NCBI GenBank assembly: GCA_020796225.1
Contig: CM036753.1
Coordinates: forward strand, 78,265,441-78,329,440
Source of the DNA: Arion vulgaris
Taxonomy: Eukaryota; Mollusca; Gastropoda; Stylommatophora; Arionidae
DNA length: 64,000 bases
Reading direction: 5' to 3'
Part shown: positions 43,223 to 54,124 of the stretch, piece after piece
Layout of the letters: the number at the start of each line of letters is the position of its first letter
How positions within the stretch are numbered: the first letter of the stretch is position 1
Position numbers and translations under genes: made by a program
Notes under the pieces: model-generated
The model's input: the letters and a program-made list of their open reading frames with translations, nothing else
Database searches by the model: none
What the model was told of the DNA's origin: nothing

Positions 43223-45800
43223 CTACAAAGACACCCAACAATTTGCCATAATCTCTGCGCTACAAAGACACCCAACAATTTGCCATAATCTCTGCGCTAC
43301 AAAGACATCCAACAATTTGCACATAATCTCTGCGCTACAAAGACATCCAACAATTTGCACATAATCTCTACGCTACAAAGACACCCAACAATTTGCACAT
43401 AATCTCTGCGCTACAAAGACATCCAACAATTTGCACATAATCTCTGCGCTACAAAGACATCCAACAATTTGCACATATCCTGCGCTACAAAGACATCCAA
43501 CAATTTGCACATTACAGGGATCACTAAAACATAATCTCTACGCTACAAAGACATCCAACAATTTGCACATTACAGGGATCACTAAAACATAATCTCTATG
43601 CTAAAAGACACCCAAGAATGTGCACATTACAGGATCACTAAAACATAATCTCTACGCTACAAAGACATCCAACAATTTGCACATTATAGGGATCACTAAA
43701 ACATAATCTCTACGCTACAAAGACACCCAAGAATTTGCACATTACAGGGATCACTAAAACATAATCTCTACGCTACAAAGACACCCAACAATTTGCACAT
43801 TACAGGGATCACTAAAACATAATCTCTACGCTACAAAGACATCCAACAATTTGCACATTACAGGGATCACTAAAACATAATCTCTACGCTACAAAGACAT
43901 CCAACAATTTGCACATTATAGGGATCACTAAAACATAATCTCTACGCTACAAAGACACCCAACAATTTGCACATTACAGGGATCACTAAAACATAATCTC
44001 TACGCTACAAAGACACCCAACAATTTGCACATTACAGGGATCACTAAAACATAATCTCTACGCTACAAAGACATCCAACAATTTGCACATTATAGGGATC
44101 ACTAAAACATAATCTCTACGCTACAAAGACATCCAACAATTTGCACATTACAGGGATCACTAAAACATAATCTCTACGCTACAAAGACATCCAACAATTA
44201 GCACATTACAGGGATCACTAAAACATAATCTCTACGCTACAAAGACACCCAACAATTTGCACATTACAGTGATCACTAAAACATAATCTCTACGCTACAA
44301 AGACATCCAACAATTTGCACATTACAGGGATCACTAAAACATAATCTCTACGCTACATAGACATCCAACAATTAGCACATTACAGGATCACTAAACATAA
44401 TCTCTACGCTACAAAGAATCAACAATTTGCAATTACATGGATCACTAAACATAATTGGCACAAAGACATCAACAATTGCACATTACGGGATCACTAGAAA
44501 CACTTCTCGCTACAAGACATCTCAACAATTTGCACTACAGGGATCACAAAACATAACTTAGCACAAAGACATCCAACTTGCAAAAGGATCACTAAAACAT
44601 AACCTATACAAGACTCAAAAATGCACATTACAATCACTAAATAAATTCTACGCTACAAAATCCAACAATTAGCCATTACGAGATGACTAAACATAATCTT
44701 CGCTACATTGATATCACAATTTCCATTACAGATACAAACATCCAACAAAGACTCAACTATTTGATAACAGATTGAAAGCAAACAGAAAAACTAACATCAT
44801 TCAGGATCACAAACAAAGTACAAACATCAACATTACACATCATGATCCATAAAACATAATTCTACGCTACAAAGACATCCAAATCAATTGCAATGAAGGA
44901 CTACTAAAAAACTCGATAAAGACAAACAATTGTTAATGGTCACTAAACATAATTTCCTAAAATAACTTTGCACTTACAGAGATACTAAAACATAATTCAG
45001 CTGACGTGGTCATTGCAACTTTGCAATTGGGTTTCATCAAACATAATCTACGCATAAAGCTCAATTTCATCTTCAGATCACAAAACATAATCTTCCTATA
45101 AAACATCAACATTTGATTGATTATAAACTAATCTGTAGCATAAAGACATCATAAATTGCACTTACAGTGAGTAACATACTCACTACAAGAATCCAACTTC
45201 ATTACAGCATGAAGATTCTCATAGGCACGACATCCAAGCAGCATACGGTGATCACTAAATAATTTAGAAGATTAAACAATTGACTTTAAAGGGAATACTA
45301 TTTTTCCAAAAATAAATTTACCTTACAGGGATCTCTATTTAGCTAAAAGCCATCCAACAATTTGACATACAGGGTTCACTAAACTAACTTTACGTTTACG
45401 TCCACAATTTGCCTACGAGGGACTAAAACTGATCTCACCTACACGAATCAAATTGCATTCAGGGATAAATATCTCTATGATCAACAGACATCAACAAATC
45501 ACATTGGAACTAAACATAATCTTACGCTACAAAGACATCCAACAATTTGCACATTACAGGAACGAAACATAATCTCTACGCTACAAAGACATCCAACAAT
45601 TTGCACATAAACCCTCAAAACCAGCTACAAAGACATCCAACAATTTGCACATAATCTAATCTCTACGCTACAAAGACATCCAACAATTTGCACATACAAT
45701 CTCAAAATTTGCTACAAAGACATCCAACAATTTGCACATTACAGATCTCATATACGCTACAAAGACATCCAACAATTTGCACATTACAGGGATCACAAAA
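43205..45800. repeat. 58-bp satellite seeded at the head of a SINE-C
   Basis: The first units (43205-43500) are about 37-40 bp (ataatctctacgctacaaag plus catccaacaatttgcac). From about 43500 the unit is 58 bp with attacagggatcactaaa added. About 20 clean units reach 44380. From 44380 to 45520 the pattern is broken, with another sequence mixed in, and it is clean again at 45520-45800. The part ataatctctacgctac is the reverse of the A-box region of the adjacent SINE-C. Confidence 0.93.
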
Positions 45801-45873
45801 AAAATAGGAGAAAATGGTAAATCTGATTGAAAAGAGAAATTGTTAAACCAACGCACGAATCAATTCATCGAGG

Positions 45874-46202
45874 GGGGGACTGCCTAGAGTAGTTGATAGT
45901 AGCTCGGCCTGCTAGCTGTGAGACGCCTCATAGCTCGGGTTCGAACCTACTGTCCGGCATTTGTTCGAGTCCCCTGGTCTTACTCAGGACGATAACGTGA
46001 GTACATCTGAAGTCGGAGAAAATCTGCCTGTATGGCGAGGGAATACTAATTACGAGTACATTGAGCACACTGGCTGCCAGTGTAAGTAATTTACAATGTG
46101 CACGCTGCTGCCATTGTAAGAAATTGGAAAACGGATTTTCACGCAAAAATCAGTTTCAGAGATGAAACTTCGTCTGAGTTGAAAGCGGACGAAAGAAAAA
46201 AA
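45874..46202 (+). mobile_element. SINE-E copy 2 with target duplication
   Basis: Head ggggactgcctagagtagtt, B box gggttcgaaccta, body as in 31.24 kb. Flanks aattcatcgagg (45862-45873) and aattaatcgagg (46203-46214), a 12-bp duplication with one mismatch. Confidence 0.92.
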
Positions 46203-46214
46203 AATTAATCGAGG

Positions 46215-46392
46215 AACCATATATATGGACAGGCAATTCAGACACAGAGCACATACTTCAAATCTATCCCGAATATGATACACTGAGACAAACTCCCTGC
46301 CCTAATGAAACAACACTCGACATAAAACTACACGCATCTCTGTGTCAGCTACAAAAGACAGTGAAGTTTATGCAAGAACAACGATGAATATA
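46215..46392 (+). pseudogene. LINE C-terminal domain fragment
   Basis: Reads TEHILQIYPEYDTLRQTPCP, LDIKLHASLCQLQKTVKFM then stop. The TxEHxLQxCPxYxxLR pattern (His and Cys of a zinc-like tail) is typical of the end of some LINE ORF2 proteins, with Cys here replaced by Tyr. A minus-strand relative lies at 58.82-58.98 kb. Confidence 0.75.
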
Positions 46393-46654
46393 TAGACAAT
46401 ATTTCAAGCGAACGAAAGGATCCAGGAACCAGAATGAAGAATAGCCAGCAAACCAGGCTGTAAAAGAACTTGTGAGAAGTCTCTGTTAAATATCCAAGAA
46501 AGCAGTGTCGCCGATAGTGAAGTTAATAACACACTGCACCAGTGATCACGAATAGTGGAAATTCAGGGGTTCGAGGCCAGCTTGAGTTAACAATATTTTA
46601 TGTGCTCACGGTATATGGTCGAACTACAGCAAAACGCTGATCCTTTACAGAGTT

Positions 46655-46800
46655 ACAAATATCTCTGAAGTAGAAGCTCGTCTGAATGGTTAGGGATACT
46701 AATGATAAGAAAAATAAGCCTTCTCGTAAAAATCAGTCAGATTATCATATTAGGTGCCATGACTAGTCTAAATTCATAACGGGTTTTGAAGAGAGAAATA
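46655..46800 (+). mobile_element. SINE-E-like 3' module, copy 4
   Basis: tctctgaagtagaagctcgt and gccttctcgtaaaaatcagt mark the module; diverged. Confidence 0.65.
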
Positions 46801-46964
46801 AAAAAAGAAAGAACACATTTTTTAAAGTAATTTTCAACTGAAAAAGCTATCGCTCAGTGCAGAAATGTTATGAATTCAGATGCACGAAGTAGTTTGAAAG
46901 AGAGAAAAAAACATACATCCTAAATCTGGAAAACAATTAAACAAAGTAATGAAAGTAGCTAGCA

Positions 46965-47070
46965 TGGCAGGACCCCAATCAAATGAAAAGGGGCTTTCAC
47001 GCAAAATTAGTCAGAAGCGCCATACCAGTGTCATGGCTAACGTTCGAATTCACAGCGGAGAAAGCAGAAG
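46965..47070 (+). mobile_element. SINE-E-like 3' module, copy 5
   Basis: caaatgaaaaggggctttca, attagtcagaagcgccatac, gaaagcagaagaag. Short. Confidence 0.65.
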
Positions 47071-47224
47071 AAGTAAAATACTTTCAAAATGATGACATAC
47101 CAGTGCAACGAATACACATCGCGAAAGAAAAAACACTAAGATCATAAAAGAAATAGTAATAATGTTACTTAAAAATATATTTACAGTTAGAAAAATAAAT
47201 CATACATATCATCACCTATATTTA

Positions 47225-48035
47225 TCAAATCTGTAAAACAGCTAAACACCAGCGAAGGAAACAACCTTGGGGAACTATTAAACGAATTTTTTTTTGCAGA
47301 CGATCAGGCAATCATATCAACAATAGGAAAATAGCAACACATTAACAGACTCCAGTTAACATGCACTGAATACAATATGAGAATAAACATCGACAAAATC
47401 GAAGTAATGCCATTCGCTAGAGAAGAAAGCGCTACCAATATCTCGGTTGACAATTGCCCATTAAAACAAGTCAAAGACTTTACATATCTAGGCCGATTTT
47501 TCTCAGCAAACGGAAGAATAACTAATGAAATTCAACATAGATGCAACAAAGTAAATCAAATGATAGGATAAATGGCGCCAATTTTAAAATGCAAACATGT
47601 CACCATGAACACAAAAAGAGCAATGTTCAACACAATATTTCTCCCCACATTATGCTACCAGTGCAAACCTGGACTCTGACATCGAATGCTAGAAGTAAAC
47701 TAGTACGACAGAGATGAAGTTCTTGGCAAATGCTGGGGTAACAAGAAGAAACAGACTGAGAAATGAAGACATCAGGGAAAAAGTGGGTACAACATCAGTA
47801 CTAAACTTTATCAAGAAACTACAAATTAAATGGTTCGGCCACATAAGCAGATTACCAGCAGATAGTGTACCTTAAAAAGCAGTGTTGCTCCGATACAATG
47901 GATAAAAGCAAAGGCCGACCACCAAAGATGAACCTTAGAGATAAAAGGGGAGCAGCCCTATTTATGAAACGCAAACAAACTTCGTTCTAGAAATCTCTTC
48001 TTGACCTGATGCTGTAGAGGCAAACATGATTCGAG
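47225..48035 (+). pseudogene. LINE-A ORF2 copy 2 (palm to 3' end)
   Basis: Starts just before the catalytic FFADDQ region and follows the 15.27-16.09 kb copy closely: AREESATNISVDNCPLKQ, then VKDFTYLGRFFSANGRITNE. After about 47650 it shows many single-base losses relative to the first copy (for example gtgcaaacc for gtgccaaacc, ttcttggcaaatg for tatcttggcagaatg). Two near-identical copies with indels in only one suggest consensus error as well as decay. Confidence 0.88.
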
Positions 48036-48099
48036 AAAAGAAAGAAAGAAGAAGTAAAAGTTAAAAAAAAAAACTGATATTTATAGAACCATCAATCAC

Positions 48100-49440
48100 A
48101 GAGCACGCCAAGATCTAACTATTGTAAACGAGAATATCCAGAGTATGACTGAAAGATCAGTGATCAAATAAATCGGAGGCAGAAATAACAAAACCATTAT
48201 CCTCACAATAACAGGGACATGCAGCAAAGATAAACAAAGCCCTACAAATTGTCGACTAGAATTACACAAGGTCAAATTAGAATACACACTTTACTTTCAC
48301 AGAGATAAAACTAAAAGAATCACCCATAACAACAAATGTGAGACAACATACAAGGTACAAACGAAAAACAGCGCTGAACGTTGCCAATACTTACAGCATA
48401 TAGACAGGAACGCAGTAAAACTATTTGTTGGCAGAAACCTTAACATTCACAAAAGGTCTGCTCAGATTACAAATTAACAAACAACATCACAACAAACAGG
48501 AACTTTCATTTCAACAAGCATTTAACAACAAACTTGATTTAGCTTGAAATGTAAAAACAAAACTAAACACTGACGGCTAATAGCCTTCAGTTCCTTTTCA
48601 ATGAAGAACAAACCACTTGTGTAATCAATTTTTAGAACTGATGTTCTAATCTTAAATACATTCAGTTAATGACTTCTTTGAAGAGATCAAATGGGGATGA
48701 CAAGAACTAAAATGGGAACCATGTTATCATTGATCTTTAATGAACCATTTATTCAACAACTAGTTTATGACTACATGATAAGTGAGCCTGCCAACAGATC
48801 TAAACGATCACAGATTGACATTGGATGATTTGATTGGTAATTGCACAGGATATCCCTGAAGAAGACAAGAACATTAATTGTAAAATGTTTAACCACATTC
48901 ATATCTTTACTCTACCATCTCCACACTTTTCACTTGTCTTGACTACTTTGCATAGGCCTCATCCACTATCTATACATGGTATATTAAAGATTTCTACTGA
49001 TGGTAGTTCGCCCCAAGTTACATCCCGTGCCTTGTCGTGATTTGCCATTCTCTGCTTTACCTTGTGCTTTGTAAAAGGGCGATCATTTGATTCTGTAGAA
49101 AGTAATGCAGATGTTGTGATTTTCTTCTGTTATTATACCCAAATATCTGTCTAATGAGCTATCAGCATCGAGTTAACAGAAAAACCACCTCGCCAGCACA
49201 GGCTCACTAACCCATTTCAAAGACTAAACTGCTCAGAGAAATTCATCTTAATTCCACCCTCTCAGACATCCTGCTGAAAATGTTTTATCTCAAACTCAGC
49301 CCATCTGACTAATCTTAGATCGAGAAACCTGAAAACTTCCATATCTGATTCATGCACCTAAATATCCTTTAAACGTCTTGACAAAACAGGAAATAGAATC
49401 TTAACAGAAAATAATTAACAGACTTAAGTCCAATATCCTG
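48100..49440. repeat. Degraded copy of a ~1.4-kb sequence repeated at 50.27-51.65 kb
   Basis: Shared anchors in the same order include gccaatacttaca, tcaatgaagaacaaaccac, gatgacaagaacta, agatttctactg, cttctgttattat and the atctcaaac-cagccca pair. The distance between partners grows from about 1.88 to 2.20 kb, so this copy is shorter throughout by scattered losses. No intact frame; 48.1-48.4 kb has the feel of old LINE coding sequence but no diagnostic motif. Confidence 0.75.
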
Positions 49441-49441
49441 A

Positions 49442-49885
49442 CCATTTTGGCAACTGTCCGGTGGTCGTGGCGTTGCAACACGTGGCTTAGTGATACAGAC
49501 GCGTACTGTATCTTTCCTTAGGCACGTTCTTATTGACGATGGGTTCACATGCGAGTCCCGTAATCTTATCTATGCTATTATCTGTAAGCGGTGTAACAAG
49601 GCTTATATCGGCGAGACAGGCAAGAGGCTCAGTGACCGATTCGCCCAACACTTACGCGACATACGCCAATGCTCTGTGACCCTTGTAGCCACCCATTTCA
49701 ATGACACTGGCCATTTAGGTGCTCACGATGTCCAGGTCACAGCCATCCGATCATGTTCCTCGGATGATCGCAGTCGATTTGCTCTGGAGAATCGGTTGAT
49801 TTCTTTGTATGGTACCTTGCGACCACGCGGGCTCAACGTATTACATTCTTATGCTTCTAGTACTTTCTCTTCCCATGCTTTGTAA
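49442..49885 (+). CDS. Penelope-like element GIY-YIG endonuclease domain (5'-truncated)
   Basis: An open frame continues upstream of any ATG into the junction near 49442, so the true start is lost. Key residues (numbered from the codon at 49490): the GIY-like Tyr28 in LIYAII, a CxxC pair (Cys32, Cys35), YIGET at 39-43, Arg50 in SDRFAQH and Glu100 in FALENRLI. Order and spacing match the C-terminal GIY-YIG endonuclease of Penelope-like retroelements, which nicks target DNA for insertion. No reverse transcriptase is present upstream, so the element is a 5'-truncated copy, but this domain itself has no frameshift. The flanks are much worse preserved than this piece. Confidence 0.85.
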   Translation, partial: PFWQLSGGRGVATRGLVIQTRTVSFLRHVLIDDGFTCESRNLIYAIICKRCNKAYIGETGKRLSDRFAQHLRDIRQCSVTLVATHFNDTGHLGAHDVQVTAIRSCSSDDRSRFALENRLISLYGTLRPRGLNVLHSYASSTFSSHAL

Positions 49886-50177
49886 TCTATATGGTTATAT
49901 GCTGCATGTATTCATGTTATATTCCATTCTTATGCTTCTTAGTACTTTCTCTTCCTATGCTTTGTAATCTATATGGGTATATGTTGCATGTATTCAAGTT
50001 ATATATTTACTAGATGTTTCATTGTTTCTTTTCCTTTCTATTTCTAGTTTTTATGTGTGTTTTTGTGTTACATTTATTTCGTTATTCGTTTTTATTCCAG
50101 ATTTTCCTTAGATACGTTTGTATTTGGTCGTCCATTTGTGTTTCATTTTAATTTGTCACTCCTGTTTGTTCGTTTGC

Positions 50178-50218
50178 TTGATAAAGGCCTTGTTGGTCGA
50201 AACGTTGCTGTATTTTGT
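50178..50218 (+). ncRNA. Degenerate hammerhead-like motif of the Penelope-like element
   Basis: ttgataaaggcc, ttgtt loop, ggtcgaaacgttgctg: ggcc pairs with ggtc (one G-U), as stem II of a hammerhead whose core would be (C)TGATGA...GAAA. Core changes make activity doubtful. A minus-strand relative at 22.37-22.41 kb conserves the same layout. Confidence 0.45.
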
Positions 50219-50267
50219 CATTGTTTTTGTAATTTGTAAAACTACAGTACTTTGTGATTACGTGTTT

Positions 50268-51650
50268 TGCCAATACTTACACACCGAGAGACAGAAGACA
50301 CAAACATAAACTGTTTTTGGAACAGAAACCTCTTAACGATTCACGAACAAGCGTCTGCTACAAGATCACAACTAATCTCTAACTGAAACCAACATCACAG
50401 AGCACAACAGAGAACTTTCCATTTTCAAAATCAAGAACAATTTAACTACAATTTAACAATTAGATTTAGCTTGGGAAAAAAAGATAAACAGCAAAACATG
50501 AAAAAAACACGACGGAAATAAAGCAACTGATCAATTGCCTGTTTCAATGAATAGAACAAACCACTTGAAATCAAAATTATTTAAGAAACTGATGTATCAT
50601 AAAATGACTCAAGTACTGAAAACATTCTAGTAAACTTCTATGCTGAATAAATCACAATTAGGATGACAAGAACTACTAATGTAAAACAAATTTTTTTTTT
50701 AAATCAATCTGATCAGACTTAATGAATGCATTTCTTCAACAAATAGAATTTAATACAACAATGCACAATCTTCAAAAGTAGAAGACCAATGCCAGACAGA
50801 ATCAAAAATAAAACGATCAAGCATCTAGGACCATGTGAAAAGAGTAGAATTCTTGATGTAGGTAATGAATGAACACAGGGGGATGTCCCCAGAAAATGAA
50901 GACAAGAAGAAATAATACCAATTGTGAAAATATGGAAACCAAAAACAAATATATCATATTACCATACCATCAGTAAGCACACACTTTTACACTTGTGACT
51001 TTTGAACTCCGGTTGTAGATAGGCCCTCAACCAACTGATATTAGTTAATGGTTGGTTGATAGGATTTGTATCTAAAAGATTTCTACTGGATGGTGTAGTC
51101 AGCCCCAAGTTAAACCCATTGCCCTGTATGTAGTAGTGTTACTATTCTTTGCTTCCTTTGTGGTTATTGTAAACACGGGCGATCAGTTTGATTAGCTGTC
51201 TAGGAAAGTTAATGAAACAAACAGTTAATAGTAGGACATTGGTTCTTCTGTTATTATATCTCCAACAAATATACATGTAGACGTATAATAGATAGCAATT
51301 ATCCACAAGACCAAGTTCTAAAGTTAAACAGAAATCAACAAACCATCATATCCCGACAACGCACAGGAAACTGCAGACTACAAGCCCATTTTCAAAAAAT
51401 AAAATCTGCTCAAACTGAGAAATATACATACTAAAATAGATTCCAGACATTCTGCAGACATGCCATGTCTGAAATGATTTGAGATCTCAAACCTAGCCCA
51501 TTGGGACTAATTTGAAGGAGACATCGTGGGGAAACCGGTAAGACTTCTAACTATATACTGGATTCATGCAACCTACTCGTCACGCTAATTAAACACTTGA
51601 ACATAGAAAAAAATCGCAGAAGAAGTAGAATAGACCTATCAACAGTACAG
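50268..51650. repeat. Better-preserved partner of 48.1-49.44 kb
   Basis: Collinear with the left copy as described there. No gene is supported: the reading frames are broken about every 50 codons. Confidence 0.7.
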
Positions 51651-51880
51651 AAAATTGAAGACAGAACTAGTCGATACCAGATTCCTATGGCATTTTGAAA
51701 GAAAACAATGGCTCACACCATAACAAGTTGGCTTTAAACAACACCTATCGATAGAACATATAAAAATATACATCTCCCAAGAGAAGCAAGACACCTTCTA
51801 GAAAAAGAAACATATGCTAGGAATCTGTGTAGCTATGGGAAAAACGTTTGATAAAGGTGTGGGGCACCTAGACTATAACG
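51640..51880 (+). pseudogene. Jockey-like LINE RT scrap (motifs 2 to A)
   Basis: In one frame QVGFKQHLSIEHIKIYIS is followed by GICVAMGKTFDKGVGHLDY, resembling the pattern H(Q)xGFRxxxSTxHQ...GVFLDMEKAFDKVWHxGL of Jockey/CR1-type RT. Asp of motif A is changed (VAMGKTFD). Short, with no palm catalytic motif. Confidence 0.6.
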
Positions 51881-52137
51881 GCTAACAAATGGTATTCATT
51901 ATTGATATTTCAAATGAGTACAATGAGAAACAAACTTTCACTGGAGTATTTATTTATTATATGGTACCACCTGAAATGTCACTGATGTCCAGTAGGTTTT
52001 GCAGAATGGAGGATGTGAAATGTCTGTCATTTCACATTTCTAAACCAGAGTATGCAGGAGGTAGACGAGTCAGTTTCTTTCTTCACTAGTGAGAACGTTG
52101 GTTTCGTGAAGTGAAAGCAGACACCCCCATCCCCTCT

Positions 52138-52172
52138 TTTTATTCTCTCTCTCTCTTTCTCTCTCTCGCGCG
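52138..52172. repeat. CT/CG microsatellite
   Basis: ctctctctctctttctctct followed by cgcgcgcacgcg. Confidence 0.9.
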
Positions 52173-52179
52173 CACGCGA

Positions 52180-52400
52180 TCACCGCTTAGACTGATGTAC
52201 TAGATTTCCCATAAATCCATTCATGGGGAAATCTGATTCATGCATCCTTAGCATGGATGTGTTTCGTCACATCTTTAGCGCCATTTAGAGCTCTGGTGCT
52301 TATCCTTCGGCAATGTGTCCGGTTTTATCCAGCGTTCACTGGTTTCGCTCTCCGTCAGCCTTTGGCTGTCCCCAGCCGACCTGCAAGGCAGCAGGTTCTT
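52180..52400 (-). mobile_element. GC-rich dispersed repeat, end fragment
   Basis: gttcactggtttcgctctcc, tcagcctttggctgtcccca, gccgacctgcaaggcagcag match 26.42-26.48 kb. The left part is the inverse of 1.49-1.55 kb. Confidence 0.8.
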
Positions 52401-52419
52401 TTTTTATTCGATAAGCGAA

Positions 52420-52830
52420 TGCTTTTATCTTTTTCTTCTTCCCAACCTCCATTCTATTGTACTTCAGTGAGGTGTTTGTGAGAGATGTAATGTTCTTCTG
52501 AGTGCTTTTGTCCAATGCGCTTTGTAGGTTGGTATTCATTTGTCTAAAATTGCTCTTGATACTCTCACTGTATTTTTGCGTGTTCTTCCTCTTGTTCTAT
52601 TCATTATATTTTTTCAATGTGACCCTCTGTGGTAAACGATATCAGGGCTGTCTTCTCAGGTGACCAAATCATTTATTCTATTGTTCTTTTATGAATTGAA
52701 TAACTGGGTTCATTTTTAGATTTCTGCTAATTTCTTTATTTCTAATGTTATATCTCTTTGCTACTCCTGCTTCTTTTCTTAGACATCTAGTCTCCGTTGT
52801 TATGATTTCCAGTTCACTAACTACTGTGAC
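52420..52830 (-). pseudogene. LINE-B-like ORF2 C-terminus (relic)
   Basis: The minus frame reads SELEIITTETRCLRKEAGVA, NIRNKEISRNLKMNPVIQF then IKEQ; after frame breaks KKYNE and KSTQKNI follow. Compare TCEMRCLRKSVNVTRRD in the 35-kb copy. Confidence 0.75.
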
Positions 52831-53020
52831 ATTGAAGTGGGATGCAAAGGGTTCAAGAAAGAGAGGTCGACCTAAGGAGACCCTGAAACGAACTTTGCTG
52901 AGAGAGGCAGGAAATATCGGTCTCAGTTCCATGGAGGAGATTGAGCGAGTTGCTCAGGATAGAGCGGTATGGAGAAATTACTTGCAGGCCCTATGTAACG
53001 TATAACGGTACGAGAGGAAT
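52830..53020 (+). pseudogene. LINE ORF2 C-terminal end (relic)
   Basis: Open frame LKWDAKGSRKRGRPKETLKR, then TLLREAGN and ERVAQDRAVWRNYLQALCNV, stop; 3' end gtaacgtataacggtac. The 5.7-6.97 kb relic has the same 3' end. It is head-to-head with the LINE-B relic at its left. Confidence 0.88.
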
Positions 53021-53149
53021 TATTATTAACTACTGTGAGCAATTGAGTTTGTCATCAATAGTTGGCATGAGTCAGTTCTGACGGCCTCTCTATGACCAAC
53101 AAGAAAAAAGAATATGCTTCATTATAACTCCAGATGTGATACTTTCTTC

Positions 53150-53402
53150 TTCTTCTTCCTCTTTTTCGAACTCTCTATATTGACCATTTGTTAAACCCAT
53201 TGTGTGATCTGTATGTGATCTGAGCCTAAGAGCGATTGTACACTGTGCCAGTTATGCGCCTACAAGTAGGTCAGCACATCCGATTTCTGCGACACTTTTT
53301 ATTCACTAGGTAGCTTCCTAGATCCCTACCTCAGTCGCCTTGTAGGTCGCAGTGGTACTATTCTTTGCTTCCTTGAGGGCCCTGCATCACACGGGAACGT
53401 AG
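53150..53402 (-). mobile_element. SINE-like dispersed repeat H-B, copy 2
   Basis: Full-length match to 40.37-40.62 kb (agcgattgtacactgtgcca, gcccgtgtg-type end at right, cttcttcttcct tail at left). Confidence 0.85.
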
Positions 53403-53693
53403 GACTTAAAAGTGGGGTTTCTGTTTATACAATTTTACAGTTACCCGTTTAAACAAATTTGTTTCCTATTGAATAATACACTTGCTACACTAATATGCAT
53501 ACACTTTGGCGGAAATTCGGATGTGCCTGTCTTACATATCGTTGGGACGTTACGGGAAACGTACTCACATTCTCGGCGCAAAGCATACAAATCCCAAAAA
53601 ATGTTTAACTTGGTTGACAAAGAACCAACTCAAACATCAAAGAAAACAGGGATGACATAATGTTGACCAGAAAATAGTTCTTAAAAGATGTAG

Positions 53694-53890
53694 TGCCCGT
53701 CTGCCCAGCGTGTTCGTATCGCGTTTTACTACGGGTGACTATCCCTCTGTGTGTGCGGGTTCAATTCAGCGGGATGGCAGAAAAAGCCACAGATTCCCCA
53801 GATTTACGGTGTTCGTGGCACCGAACCGAAGGGTTACGATGTCCATGGCACCGAGCTGAAAAGCTCAAGTGCTTCTGGAAAAAAAAAAAA
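53694..53890 (+). mobile_element. SINE-A copy 5 with target duplication
   Basis: Head tgcccgtctgcccagcgtgt, A-box-like tatcgcgtttt, B box gggttcaattcag, caccgaaccgaagggttacg, poly(A). Flanked by aaaagatgtagt and aaaagatttagt. Confidence 0.92.
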
Positions 53891-54124
53891 AGATTTAGTA
53901 TTCACAGTTATCTCTTCATTTGTTAGAAATCTTGTCCCAGTACATGATTTGCCTTTGTGTTCCGCGTGTTGTTGTCTCTATTCTGCCTGAAATGAAAACT
54001 GTCCCTATGTATGTGAATTCACTTGTTTTGCTTGATTCCTGTGTTGCTTAGTTTTATTGAAAGAGTTTCTGTCTTATCACAATTGTCTATGCCTCTTTAA
54101 TACCTATTTTATATTATATTTTTT

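Larger units (their letters stand above)
49442..50266 (+). mobile_element. Penelope-like element, 3' part
   Basis: GIY-YIG frame, then a duplicated ~80-bp stretch (cattcttatgcttctagtac at 49845, again near 49925), then a T-rich 3' UTR and the degenerate hammerhead-like motif at 50178-50215. It ends about gattacgtgttttgcc, where the repeated host-side sequence (gccaatacttaca) resumes. Confidence 0.8.

Noticed and set aside
43205..44400. CRISPR-like array (short regular repeat with spacers)
   Set aside because: Units are directly adjacent and the between-unit sequence is itself conserved; this is a satellite in animal DNA.
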